In this document: in pieces, positions 26,437 to 33,609 of the stretch
How positions within the stretch are numbered: position 1 is the first letter of the stretch
Layout of the letters: each line of letters begins with the position of its first letter
Source: an uncultured Clostridia bacterium
Lineage (GTDB): Bacteria; Bacillota; Clostridia; Christensenellales; Borkfalkiaceae
Reading direction: 5' to 3'
Assembly: GCA_947629665.1 (NCBI GenBank)
Contig: CANREJ010000012.1
Span: forward strand, 1-44,067
DNA length: 44,067 nt
Made by a program: the position numbers and the translations under genes
Notes under the pieces: model-generated
The model's database searches: none
What the model saw: only the letters and a program-made list of their open reading frames with translations
Told to the model about the DNA's origin: nothing

Positions 26437-27308
26437 TTAAGATACCCCCGTTCGCCCACCTCGTAAATAAACATATCTTCAAAGTCCATGGGTATTTCAT
26501 CCATCACTAAGGGCTTCATATTCTCAATACAGGCGCGTATTGTTTGTGGATCGCCCTTTGCCACAAGCCTTATAACCCTGCCCGTCTTTTCAAAGTGCAG
26601 GCATTCAAATGGCATATCCTCCCGCAATTTATCGTCCTCAAACACAAGCTGGTACTTGCTTAACTTTGCAAGCTCTCCCTGTAAATTTCCGTAGGCCTTA
26701 ACCGTTTTATTGTCCAAAAGTGCAAAGCTGTCCGAAATATCTTCAAGCTCGCGGAGGGAGTGGGAGGCAATCAAAAATGTCGTCCCCTTTTCCGCAAGCT
26801 CTATTATCCCGCGCTTAAACTCCAACCTTGCCAAAGGGTCCAGACCGTCGAACGCTTCGTCCAAAAGCATATATTCGGGCTTGCAGGCAAGCGCCAGCGA
26901 AATAAATGTCTGCCGTTTCATTCCCTTTGAAAAATTTTTCAGCGGCTTTGATACGTTCAGCTTAAATTTGTCTGCGTAACTAAAAAACACTTCGTTGTCA
27001 AAGTCGTAAAAATTTTTATAAAACTCCGCCTGCGCCTTCGCCGTCAAATTAGTGGTATAGTAGGGGTCGTCTTGCAAAAAAAAGATTTTTTTCTTTACGT
27101 TTTCATTTTCGTATACCGGTTCCCCGTCTATCAAAATTTCTCCGCAGTCCGGCTTTAAAACGCCGGCTATCAGTCTTAAAAGCGTGCTCTTCCCCGCGCC
27201 GTTTATTCCTATAAGCCCGAACACCGAGCCATTCTCAACTCTTAACTCCGCGCCCGAAAGCACTTGTTTTTCGCCGAAGCTCTTTCCGAGATTTTTAATT
27301 TCAATCAT
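26433..27308 (-). CDS. ABC transporter ATPase (YtrB-like)
   Basis: The 291-aa product has Walker A GINGAGKST (34-42), a Q-loop (FFLQDD, near 77-82), a weakened signature FSKGMKRQ (126-133) in place of LSGGQ, Walker B YMLLDE (146-151) and the D-loop GLD, plus an H-loop in SHSLRELED. The changed signature is normal for this subfamily. The C-terminal 70 residues are an extra alpha/beta extension. It lies between the GntR regulator (8-base overlap) and the permease. Confidence 0.93.
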   Translation of the reverse strand: MIEIKNLGKSFGEKQVLSGAELRVENGSVFGLIGINGAGKSTLLRLIAGVLKPDCGEILIDGEPVYENENVKKKIFFLQDDPYYTTNLTAKAQAEFYKNFYDFDNEVFFSYADKFKLNVSKPLKNFSKGMKRQTFISLALACKPEYMLLDEAFDGLDPLARLEFKRGIIELAEKGTTFLIASHSLRELEDISDSFALLDNKTVKAYGNLQGELAKLSKYQLVFEDDKLREDMPFECLHFEKTGRVIRLVAKGDPQTIRACIENMKPLVMDEIPMDFEDMFIYEVGERGYLK

Positions 27309-27645
27309 CTTCGTCCTCCCCGAACAGTTCGTTCAAAAGTTTCAAAAGGTGTTCTTTCAACATTCCTTCCGCCTTTAAAGCCTCCAACGCCCGCCTTGCG
27401 TGTTCCTCGGCGGAATCGTCCATCTTTTTATCCGCAACGTAAACGCCCTTTTTGGGCAGGGTATATATAAGCCCTTCACCTTCCAGCGCCGAATACGCCC
27501 TCTGCACCGTGTTCGGGTTCACGCCAAGCTTCAACGCCATTTCACGGCAGGACGGCAGCCTGTCGCCCTCCCGCAAAATGCCCAGCTCTATATCCCTTTT
27601 AATTCCGTTCACAATACTCTCGTAAACGTTCGGTCTACCGCCCAT
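27301..27645 (-). CDS. GntR-family regulator (YtrA subfamily)
   Basis: The 114-aa product is a short GntR protein: a winged helix (about 5-75) with the recognition region RLPSCREMALKLGVNPNTVQRAY and a wing GLIYTLPKKGVYVA, then a small helical tail (about 80-114) for dimerisation. Short GntR proteins of this type are encoded first in ABC exporter operons and repress them. I start at ATG 27645 because consensus -35 and -10 boxes lie upstream, within the first codons of any longer frame (to 27705). The Shine-Dalgarno is weak (GGA). Confidence 0.88.
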   Translation of the reverse strand: MGGRPNVYESIVNGIKRDIELGILREGDRLPSCREMALKLGVNPNTVQRAYSALEGEGLIYTLPKKGVYVADKKMDDSAEEHARRALEALKAEGMLKEHLLKLLNELFGEDEDD

Positions 27646-27660
27646 AATCAAGTCCAAATC

Positions 27661-27705
27661 TGTATTATCTGTATTAATTATAATGTGTAAACCTGCAACT
27701 GTCAA
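27661..27705 (-). promoter_or_regulatory. promoter and possible operator of the GntR/ABC operon
   Basis: On the minus strand TTGACA (27705-27700), 17-bp spacer, TATAAT (27682-27677). Two direct copies of TGTATTA (27661-27667 and 27670-27676, plus strand) lie just downstream of the -10 and could be the binding site of the GntR protein. The operator role is inference. Confidence 0.7.
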
Positions 27706-27750
27706 CCCATTTTATAAAAATAATTTGTTTTTTATTCCGCATTTCACTTC

Positions 27751-27795
27751 GGCAAAAAGCCGCCTGCGCAAGTTTTGCGCAGGCGGCTTTTTGCC
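27751..27795 (-). terminator. terminator of the fumarase operon
   Basis: A perfect 21-bp inverted repeat (27751-27771 with 27775-27795, loop GTT) contains the T-run/A-run at its ends, so it can stop transcription on either strand. It lies 20 bases after the fumarase beta stop. Confidence 0.9.
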
Positions 27796-27815
27796 ATAAA
27801 TCCCAAAACATTAAC

Positions 27816-28334
27816 TCAATATATCGAATTTCCATCGCAGTCATAGGCGACAACGGCGGGAAAATCAACGACTTCCAGCCGATACACCGCCTCGGATAGG
27901 AGGTCGGCAAAGGCTATGCACTCGCTCTTTTTAATGGCGTTCCCGTAGAGTGCGCCCGCGCCTCCTATCGCCGCAAAATACACACACGTGTTGCGCTTTA
28001 TCGCCTCGCGAACCTCGCCGCTCATTTCGCCCTTACCAATCATTCCGCCAAGACCCATATCAAGAAGAGTAGGGGCAAAGCTATCCATTCTGGTGGAAGT
28101 GGTAGGCCCGCAGCTTCCCGAAGCCATACCGGGCTTTGCGGGGCAGGGGCCTGCATAATAAATAATCGCGTCTTTAAGTTCAAACGGCAGTTTTTTGCCC
28201 TCTTTTATGTACTCAAATATGCGTTTGTGCGCACAATCCCTTGCCGTCATTATTGTGCCGCTTATAAGCACGCTGTCGCCCGCTTTAAGGCTTTTTACTG
28301 TTTTTTTATCGAGCGGTAAAGTAAGTTTAATCAT
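27816..28334 (-). CDS. class I fumarate hydratase, beta subunit
   Basis: The 172-aa product fits the C-terminal (beta) half of iron-sulfur class I fumarases/tartrate dehydratases: SGTIMTARDCAHKRI, the YYAGPCPAKPG segment, SCGPTTSTRMD and GKGEMSG. With the alpha subunit it interconverts fumarate and malate using a 4Fe-4S cluster. The gene overlaps fumarase alpha by ATGA. Fumarase rather than tartrate dehydratase is favoured by generality, not by a diagnostic residue. Confidence 0.92.
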   Translation of the reverse strand: MIKLTLPLDKKTVKSLKAGDSVLISGTIMTARDCAHKRIFEYIKEGKKLPFELKDAIIYYAGPCPAKPGMASGSCGPTTSTRMDSFAPTLLDMGLGGMIGKGEMSGEVREAIKRNTCVYFAAIGGAGALYGNAIKKSECIAFADLLSEAVYRLEVVDFPAVVAYDCDGNSIY

Positions 28335-29170
28335 ATAATCTCCTTTTCACAGCGCACGCAATGGCACTGGATATTCACCGCCACCGGCAACCCCGCAATG
28401 TGGGTGGGCGCACACTCGCAACTTACGCCTAACGCCGTTGTGTTGCCGTGGAATCCCTGACAGCCTATCCCCAGCGCGTTTATTCTCTTTAACGCCTCGC
28501 TTTCTATCTCTGCAATAACCTTGTCGGGATTTTTTTCGCCCACTTCCCGCGTAATTGCCTTTTTTGCAAGATATGCGCACGTGTCGAAGGAACCGCCTAT
28601 GCCCACGCCCACGTAAACGGGAGGGCAGGGGCGGGAGCCCGCCGACTTTACGGTTTCAACAATGGCGCCGATTATCCCCTCAACGCCCTGCGCCGGTTTA
28701 AGCATGTACAGCTTTGACATATTTTCACTCCCAAAACCCTTGGGAAGATATGTAATTTTGATTTTATCGCCCGCAACAATCTCCGTGTGAATGGCGGCAG
28801 GAGTATTGTCGCCGGTGTTTACGCGGGTAATCGGGTTGCATACGGACTTTCTGAAATATCCGTCGCTGTACGCCCTGCGCACGCCGTCGTTCACTGCGTC
28901 GGCCAAAAGACCGTCCTCCAAAAACACTTCCTGGCCTATTTCCAGCATCACAACCGCCATGCCCGTATCCTGGCACACGGGCATATTTTTTTCGCACGCC
29001 ACCTTGGCGTTTTGCAAAAGCGTTTCATATGCAAACTTTGCCGCCTCGCCGCTCTCTATTTCATGCGCTTCGTTTAAGGCTTTCAGACAGGAAGGCGTGA
29101 GGTTTACGCCTGCATGCAACGCCATTTTATACACTGTATCGGCAATTTTTTTTGTGTTTACAATACGCAT
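28331..29170 (-). CDS. class I fumarate hydratase, alpha subunit
   Basis: The 279-aa product matches the N-terminal (alpha) half of class I fumarase, with cluster-type cysteines in VCQDTGMAVV, the CNPITRVNTGDNTPA stretch, GIGGSFDTCAYLAKKA and a C-terminal CHCVRCE. I chose ATG 29170, preceded by GGAAGTGG, over the ATG at 29194, which lies at the expected transcription start. The pair is likely part of a C4-acid branch of an incomplete TCA cycle in an anaerobe; oxygen sensitivity is expected for this class. Confidence 0.93.
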   Translation of the reverse strand: MRIVNTKKIADTVYKMALHAGVNLTPSCLKALNEAHEIESGEAAKFAYETLLQNAKVACEKNMPVCQDTGMAVVMLEIGQEVFLEDGLLADAVNDGVRRAYSDGYFRKSVCNPITRVNTGDNTPAAIHTEIVAGDKIKITYLPKGFGSENMSKLYMLKPAQGVEGIIGAIVETVKSAGSRPCPPVYVGVGIGGSFDTCAYLAKKAITREVGEKNPDKVIAEIESEALKRINALGIGCQGFHGNTTALGVSCECAPTHIAGLPVAVNIQCHCVRCEKEII

Positions 29171-29198
29171 ATGCCACTTCCATAAAAAATTCATTTAC

Positions 29199-29227
29199 AT
29201 TGTAATACAATCGTAAAAAAAAGTAAA
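29199..29227 (-). promoter_or_regulatory. promoter of the fumarase operon
   Basis: On the minus strand TTTACT (29227-29222), 17-bp spacer, TACAAT (29204-29199); leader of about 22 bases to the ATG at 29170. Confidence 0.65.
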
Positions 29228-29237
29228 TTAAAAACTG

Positions 29238-29266
29238 TTTACTAAATTTCCGTTTTAAGTTATAAT
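29238..29266 (+). promoter_or_regulatory. promoter of the CPBP protease gene
   Basis: TTTACT (29238-29243), 17-bp spacer, TATAAT (29261-29266). The ATG starts at 29273, six bases after the -10, so transcription should begin at or next to the start codon. Confidence 0.75.
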
Positions 29267-29272
29267 TTAAAT

Positions 29273-30181
29273 ATGAACGAAGCAAATCCGAAACTTAATT
29301 CTGTAACTGCGGGCATGGCGTTTTCCGCAAACGTCCTTGTCTACGTTTTTGTCAGTTTTATAATATCCCTCATCGCCACGGGCACGGGAATGGGGGAAGA
29401 TACCGACGCCTATAAGTATTTAAGCTATCTTGCCGCACCCATGGCGCTTATGGTCGGTTGCGCGCTTACAATTGTTTTCGGCAACCAAAAACTCCGCGAC
29501 GTAGCCCCCGTTAAGTGCGATGTAAAATATTATATAATCGCCGCACTGATTATTTTCGGGTTACTGTTTGCCGTAAGCGAACTCAACATTCTCACACTGC
29601 AATTTTTAAAGTTATTCGGCTATACCCCCAGGGAACAAAGCTCCTATCTGCCTGATTTACACGGCGGCTTAATTGTGCCCGCGCTCCTTGTAATCGCCGT
29701 TTTGCCTGCGGTTATGGAGGAATTTTTATTCCGCGGCATAATACTTTCAAATACCCGCGCTTCAATGGGCGACGTCCGCGCGATTTTTATAGTCGGTTTC
29801 TGTTTTTCGCTCTTCCATGCCTCGCCCGAACAGACGGTTTACCAATTCATCTGCGGCTGTGCGTTTGCCCTTCTTGCCGTGCGTTCGGGCTCGTTATTGC
29901 CGTGCGTTTTAATACACTTTATAAACAACGCCCTTATAATTATTTTGTACGCCTGCGGCGTTACCGACGTAAACGGCAACCTTTCAATACCCATGGCGGC
30001 GGATATAGCCTTAACCGTAACGGCGGCAGTGGCGTTTGTTGCGGGCATGGCATGGCTCATTTTAGATAAAAAACCTTTCGCCAAAGGTCAAAAAGGCGGC
30101 GTTAAAAACTTTTTTATTACATCGTCCGTCGGCATAGCCATTCTTGCTGTAATGTGGATTCTTTCGTTTTTTATAAGGTAA
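29273..30181 (+). CDS. CPBP family intramembrane glutamic endopeptidase
   Basis: The 302-aa product has about eight transmembrane helices and the CPBP (Abi) motifs: EEFLFRG at 149-155, FSLFH with His182, and HFINN with His215. Family members are membrane proteases related to Rce1; in bacteria they serve in bacteriocin immunity or protein maturation, and the role here is open. There is no Shine-Dalgarno upstream of the ATG. rlmH follows three bases after the stop, so the two are probably cotranscribed. Confidence 0.92.
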   Translation: MNEANPKLNSVTAGMAFSANVLVYVFVSFIISLIATGTGMGEDTDAYKYLSYLAAPMALMVGCALTIVFGNQKLRDVAPVKCDVKYYIIAALIIFGLLFAVSELNILTLQFLKLFGYTPREQSSYLPDLHGGLIVPALLVIAVLPAVMEEFLFRGIILSNTRASMGDVRAIFIVGFCFSLFHASPEQTVYQFICGCAFALLAVRSGSLLPCVLIHFINNALIIILYACGVTDVNGNLSIPMAADIALTVTAAVAFVAGMAWLILDKKPFAKGQKGGVKNFFITSSVGIAILAVMWILSFFIR

Positions 30182-30184
30182 ACA

Positions 30185-30622
30185 ATGCAAAAAATCAATA
30201 TAGTCTGCGTGGGAAAAATCAAAGAGGAGTATTTTCGTTCTGCCATAGCCGAGTATTTAAAACGTCTTTCACGCTTTGCGAAAGTGGAAATACGCGAACT
30301 GCCCGAAGGTAAGTCAATAAAAGCCGAGGCTGAGCCCGTTTTGCGTGCGGCGCACGGATATAAAATTGCGCTATGCGTTGAGGGCACAAGCCTTTCAAGC
30401 GAGGAATTTGCACAAAAAATCAAAGCGCTCTGCGACTTGGGCGAAGAAATCACCTTTATCATAGGTTCCTCTGACGGACTGGATAAAGAGGTAAAGGACA
30501 AAAGCGATTTAAAACTTTCCTTTTCACAAATGACGTTTCCCCACAGACTTATGCGCGTAATATTGCTCGAACAGATATACCGGGCCTTTATGATAAACTC
30601 CGGGAGTGAATATCACAAGTAA
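30185..30622 (+). CDS. rlmH: 23S rRNA (pseudouridine-1915-N3)-methyltransferase RlmH
   Basis: The 145-aa product is a SPOUT methyltransferase of RlmH type: VCVGKIKEEYFRSAIAEYLKRL at the start, the SAM-binding knot segment FIIGSSDGL and the C-terminal EQIYRAFMINSGSEYHK, which is the family's usual end. It is slightly shorter than the usual 155-160 residues. It methylates pseudouridine 1915 in helix 69 of 23S rRNA. Its last codons overlap the start of the peptidase gene. Confidence 0.96.
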   Translation: MQKINIVCVGKIKEEYFRSAIAEYLKRLSRFAKVEIRELPEGKSIKAEAEPVLRAAHGYKIALCVEGTSLSSEEFAQKIKALCDLGEEITFIIGSSDGLDKEVKDKSDLKLSFSQMTFPHRLMRVILLEQIYRAFMINSGSEYHK

Positions 30623-31370
30623 AACAATCATATTTTATTGTGTGATATTCGATGAAGTTAAACGTTTTTATTTAAGCTATTCGGGCAAAAAATGCGTAAT
30701 AGGTTACTCCGTCCGCGGAAGGGAAATTTTTGCCTTCCACGTGGGCGAAAACTTCGGCAAACAGTTTATCGCCGTATACGGGGTTCACGGTAGGGAGTGG
30801 ATAACATCCCGCCTTGCCTTAAAGCATATTAAAAAGGGCGTAAAACGGGGCGGAGGCTGGGTGGTTCCGCTCGTCAATCCCGACGGCGCATATCTCTGCG
30901 AAACAAAGGACGCAATGTGGAAAGCAAATGCCCGCGGCGTGGACATAAACTGCAACTTCGACGCCGATTGGGGTTGCGGCAGGCTGAACACAAAACTCCG
31001 CGGCAGTGAAAATTGCATTGGGGACAGCCCCTTTTCCGAACCCGAAACGACGGCCTTGCGCAACTTTACTTTAAAGGTCAAGCCCTACGTAACATTGAGT
31101 TTTCACACAAAGGGCGGCGAAATATACTATGAGTACGGCGGCAGGGGAGATATCCGCGGCGCCGAAATCATAGCAAATTGTACAGGCTATAAGGTACGCA
31201 AAATTTATGGCAGTTGCGGCGGCTATAAGGATTGGTGCATACAAAAACTGCGTATTCCCGCATATACTGTGGAGTGTGGTTCGGATAAACTCACGCACCC
31301 CATAAAAAGGTTGCGGCAATTAAAAAAGTGCTACAACGTGTTGAGTTATTTTACTTTGAATTATGGTTAA
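30606..31370 (+). CDS. M14 family zinc carboxypeptidase
   Basis: The 254-aa product has the zinc-ligand motif HGRE (61-64) and third ligand His167 in SFHTKG, the RGVDINCNF substrate-binding stretch (110-118) and a catalytic Glu223 in TVECG. This resembles gamma-D-glutamyl-meso-DAP peptidases of the M14 type, which trim cell-wall peptides; such enzymes are common in spore formers. No signal peptide is visible. The start is uncertain: GTG at 30606 overlaps rlmH by 17 bases, and GTG at 30642 is also possible. The end overlaps tadA by 8 bases. Confidence 0.85.
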   Translation: MNITSKTIIFYCVIFDEVKRFYLSYSGKKCVIGYSVRGREIFAFHVGENFGKQFIAVYGVHGREWITSRLALKHIKKGVKRGGGWVVPLVNPDGAYLCETKDAMWKANARGVDINCNFDADWGCGRLNTKLRGSENCIGDSPFSEPETTALRNFTLKVKPYVTLSFHTKGGEIYYEYGGRGDIRGAEIIANCTGYKVRKIYGSCGGYKDWCIQKLRIPAYTVECGSDKLTHPIKRLRQLKKCYNVLSYFTLNYG

Positions 31371-31815
31371 TAAATATATGAAAGCCGCGCTCAAATGCGC
31401 GCAAACAGCCCTTGCCGAGGGCGAAGTGCCCATAGGTGCGGTGGTTGTTTTAAACGGCAAAATAATTGCCCGCGGGCACAACAGAAGAACAAAAAAGCAG
31501 ATAGCAACCGCACATGCGGAAGTGGAAGCGATTGAAAAGGCCTGCAAAAAATTAAAGAGCTGGCGTATACCGGAGTGCGAAATTTACGTTACTTTGGAAC
31601 CCTGCCCCATGTGTATGGGCGCCATGCTCAACGCACGCATAAAAAAGGTATATTTCGGCGCCTACGAGGCAAAGGGCAGATCTCTGACTTCACAAATCGC
31701 GGAAGCAAACCTTTTAAACCATAAAATAGAGGTTGAGGGCGGAGTGATGGAAGAGGAGTGCGCCGACATACTTTCAACTTTTTTTGCGGATATGCGCAAA
31801 AGGGAAAATAAGTAG
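31363..31815 (+). CDS. tadA: tRNA-specific adenosine deaminase
   Basis: The 150-aa product has the zinc deaminase motifs HAEVEAI (His51, catalytic Glu53) and PCPMCMGAM (Cys81, Cys84). It matches TadA, which turns A34 of tRNA-Arg(ACG) into inosine. It overlaps the M14 peptidase gene, so the CPBP-rlmH-M14-tadA genes form one operon. It ends in TAG, one of only two ordinary genes in the window that do; a palindrome CCAAAAAATTTTTTTGG follows (31816-31832) and may act as a weak terminator. Confidence 0.95.
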   Translation: MVNKYMKAALKCAQTALAEGEVPIGAVVVLNGKIIARGHNRRTKKQIATAHAEVEAIEKACKKLKSWRIPECEIYVTLEPCPMCMGAMLNARIKKVYFGAYEAKGRSLTSQIAEANLLNHKIEVEGGVMEEECADILSTFFADMRKRENK

Positions 31816-31900
31816 CCAAAAAATTTTTTTGGCCCTGTTTCGTTAATTTATAAAATTTATATGTGTGAATTTTTCAATTGCCAAAGTGATTGTTTTCAGG

Positions 31901-31928
31901 TTGACTTTACGTAGACTTACATTATAAA
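31901..31928 (+). promoter_or_regulatory. promoter of prs
   Basis: TTGACT (31901-31906), 16-bp spacer, TATAAA (31923-31928), followed by a leader of about 60 bases that ends in GCAGGAG before the ATG at 31996. Confidence 0.65.
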
Positions 31929-31995
31929 ATGTTATTGAGTTGGCTCTTGCGGGTAAACGCGGGCCGATACCAAAGAATTTGCAGGAGAACACCTA

Positions 31996-32943
31996 ATGAT
32001 CAACCACGGCAACGAAATTAAAATTTTCGCAGGCAACTCCAACATTCCCCTTGCGGAGGCAATTGCGGCGCGGCTGAACACCACACTCGGCAGAATGGAA
32101 GTAACCCATTTTTCCGACGGTGAAATTTATGTGCGCTTTGACGAAACCATACGCGGCATGGATGTGTTCCTCGTCCAGTCAACAAGCAATCCCGTAAACA
32201 CAAATTTAATGGAACTGCTCATAATGATTGACGCCGCCAAAAGGGCAAGCGCGGGCAGAATTACGGCGGTTATCCCCTATTTCGGCTATGCCCGTCAGGA
32301 CAGAAAGGCGCGCTCCCGCGAACCTATCACCGCCAAGCTCGTGGCAAATTTAATAACGAGCGCGGGTGCGGACAGGGTTCTCACAATGGATCTGCACTGT
32401 ATGCAAATCCAAGGATTTTTTGATATTCCCCTCGATAATCTCGTGGGCGGTCCCACGTTATATAATCATTTCAAACCCAAAGTTGACGAAAATTTTGTGG
32501 TTGTTTCCCCCGACATCGGTTCGGTATCCAGGGCAAGAAAGGTCGCCGCGAGAATGGACGCCAAAATGGCCATTATAGATAAGCGCCGCCCCAAGGCGAA
32601 CGTAATGGAAGTTATGAACATCATCGGCGACGTGAAGGATAAAAACTGCCTCATGGTCGACGATATGATAGACACGGCGGGCACAATCGTGGAGGGCGCA
32701 AAGGCGCTTAAAGCGGCCGGTGCAAAGGAAATTTACGCTTGCTGTTCCCATGGTGTTTTATCAGGCCCCGCAATCGAAAGGCTTGCGAATTCGCCCATAA
32801 CTGAGCTTGCCATGCTCGACACAATCAATGTTCCGCAGGAAAAAATGCTTCCAATAATGAAAATGATTTCAACGGCGCCCATTTTTGCCGCGGCAATCGA
32901 AAACGTGTATATGGACAAGTCAATGTCTAAAATTTACGATTAA
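31996..32943 (+). CDS. prs: ribose-phosphate pyrophosphokinase
   Basis: The 315-aa product is a class I PRPP synthetase, with the regulatory-flexible loop region FGYARQDRKARSREPI, the DLHCMQIQGFFDIPLDNL stretch, and the PRPP-binding loop MVDDMIDTAGTI. It makes PRPP from ribose-5-phosphate and ATP for purine, pyrimidine, NAD and His/Trp synthesis. It has its own promoter; pth follows 48 bases later, after a small hairpin. Confidence 0.98.
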   Translation: MINHGNEIKIFAGNSNIPLAEAIAARLNTTLGRMEVTHFSDGEIYVRFDETIRGMDVFLVQSTSNPVNTNLMELLIMIDAAKRASAGRITAVIPYFGYARQDRKARSREPITAKLVANLITSAGADRVLTMDLHCMQIQGFFDIPLDNLVGGPTLYNHFKPKVDENFVVVSPDIGSVSRARKVAARMDAKMAIIDKRRPKANVMEVMNIIGDVKDKNCLMVDDMIDTAGTIVEGAKALKAAGAKEIYACCSHGVLSGPAIERLANSPITELAMLDTINVPQEKMLPIMKMISTAPIFAAAIENVYMDKSMSKIYD

Positions 32944-32950
32944 CCATGTA

Positions 32951-32974
32951 AGCCGCAATCCTTTGCGGCTTTTA
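32951..32974 (+). terminator. short terminator or attenuator between prs and pth
   Basis: AGCCGCAA (32951-32958) pairs with TTGCGGCT (32963-32970), then TTTT. The tail is short, so partial read-through into pth is likely. Confidence 0.65.
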
Positions 32975-32990
32975 AAATACGGGTAACGCA

Positions 32991-33554
32991 ATGTATATAA
33001 TAGTAGGACTCGGCAATCCCGAGGAAAAATATTTAAAAACTTTTCACAACATGGGCTATATAGCGGCGGGCGACGTCGCGGCAAAGCTCGGCGTCAAATT
33101 CAAAAAAAAGGAGTGCGAGGCCTACGTTGCCGAAGCAAACCTCAACGGTCAAAAAATAATAATAGCCCGTCCCGTAACCTACATGAACAACTCCGGCAGG
33201 GCGGTTAAGCAACTTTTGGCAAAATATAAAGCCACGGCGGAAAATCTCGCGGTTATTTACGACGACTACGACCTCCCCAAAGGCCATGTGAGGATACGCC
33301 CTTCCGGCAGTGCGGGCACGCATAACGGTATGCGCTCGGTCATAGCCGAAACAGGCACGCAAAATTTTACCAGGATACGCATAGGCATACGCGACGAAGA
33401 GGTCAATATCCCGCTCATAAACTATGTTCTTTCGGAAGTAAAAAGGGAAGATTACGAGCTGTTTATTTCGGCTTGCACCAAGGCTGCCGAAGCCGCAATA
33501 CAAATTGCGGGCGGTAGGGCGGTGGAGGCCGTTATGACCGATTTTAACGGCTAA
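32991..33554 (+). CDS. pth: peptidyl-tRNA hydrolase
   Basis: The 187-aa product has the family N-terminus YIIVGLGNPEEKYLKTFHNMG with the catalytic His19, the PVTYMNNSG segment with Asn, DDYDLPKG and GTHNGMRSV. It recycles peptidyl-tRNA released from stalled ribosomes. Its usual partner mfd follows 55 bases downstream, the common pth-mfd order in Firmicutes. The start ATG has only a weak GGTAA-type Shine-Dalgarno. Confidence 0.96.
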   Translation: MYIIVGLGNPEEKYLKTFHNMGYIAAGDVAAKLGVKFKKKECEAYVAEANLNGQKIIIARPVTYMNNSGRAVKQLLAKYKATAENLAVIYDDYDLPKGHVRIRPSGSAGTHNGMRSVIAETGTQNFTRIRIGIRDEEVNIPLINYVLSEVKREDYELFISACTKAAEAAIQIAGGRAVEAVMTDFNG

Positions 33555-33609
33555 ACCGCAATACATATTGCAATTTTTGCTATTATTTTAATTATAACTA
33601 CCTCACGGT

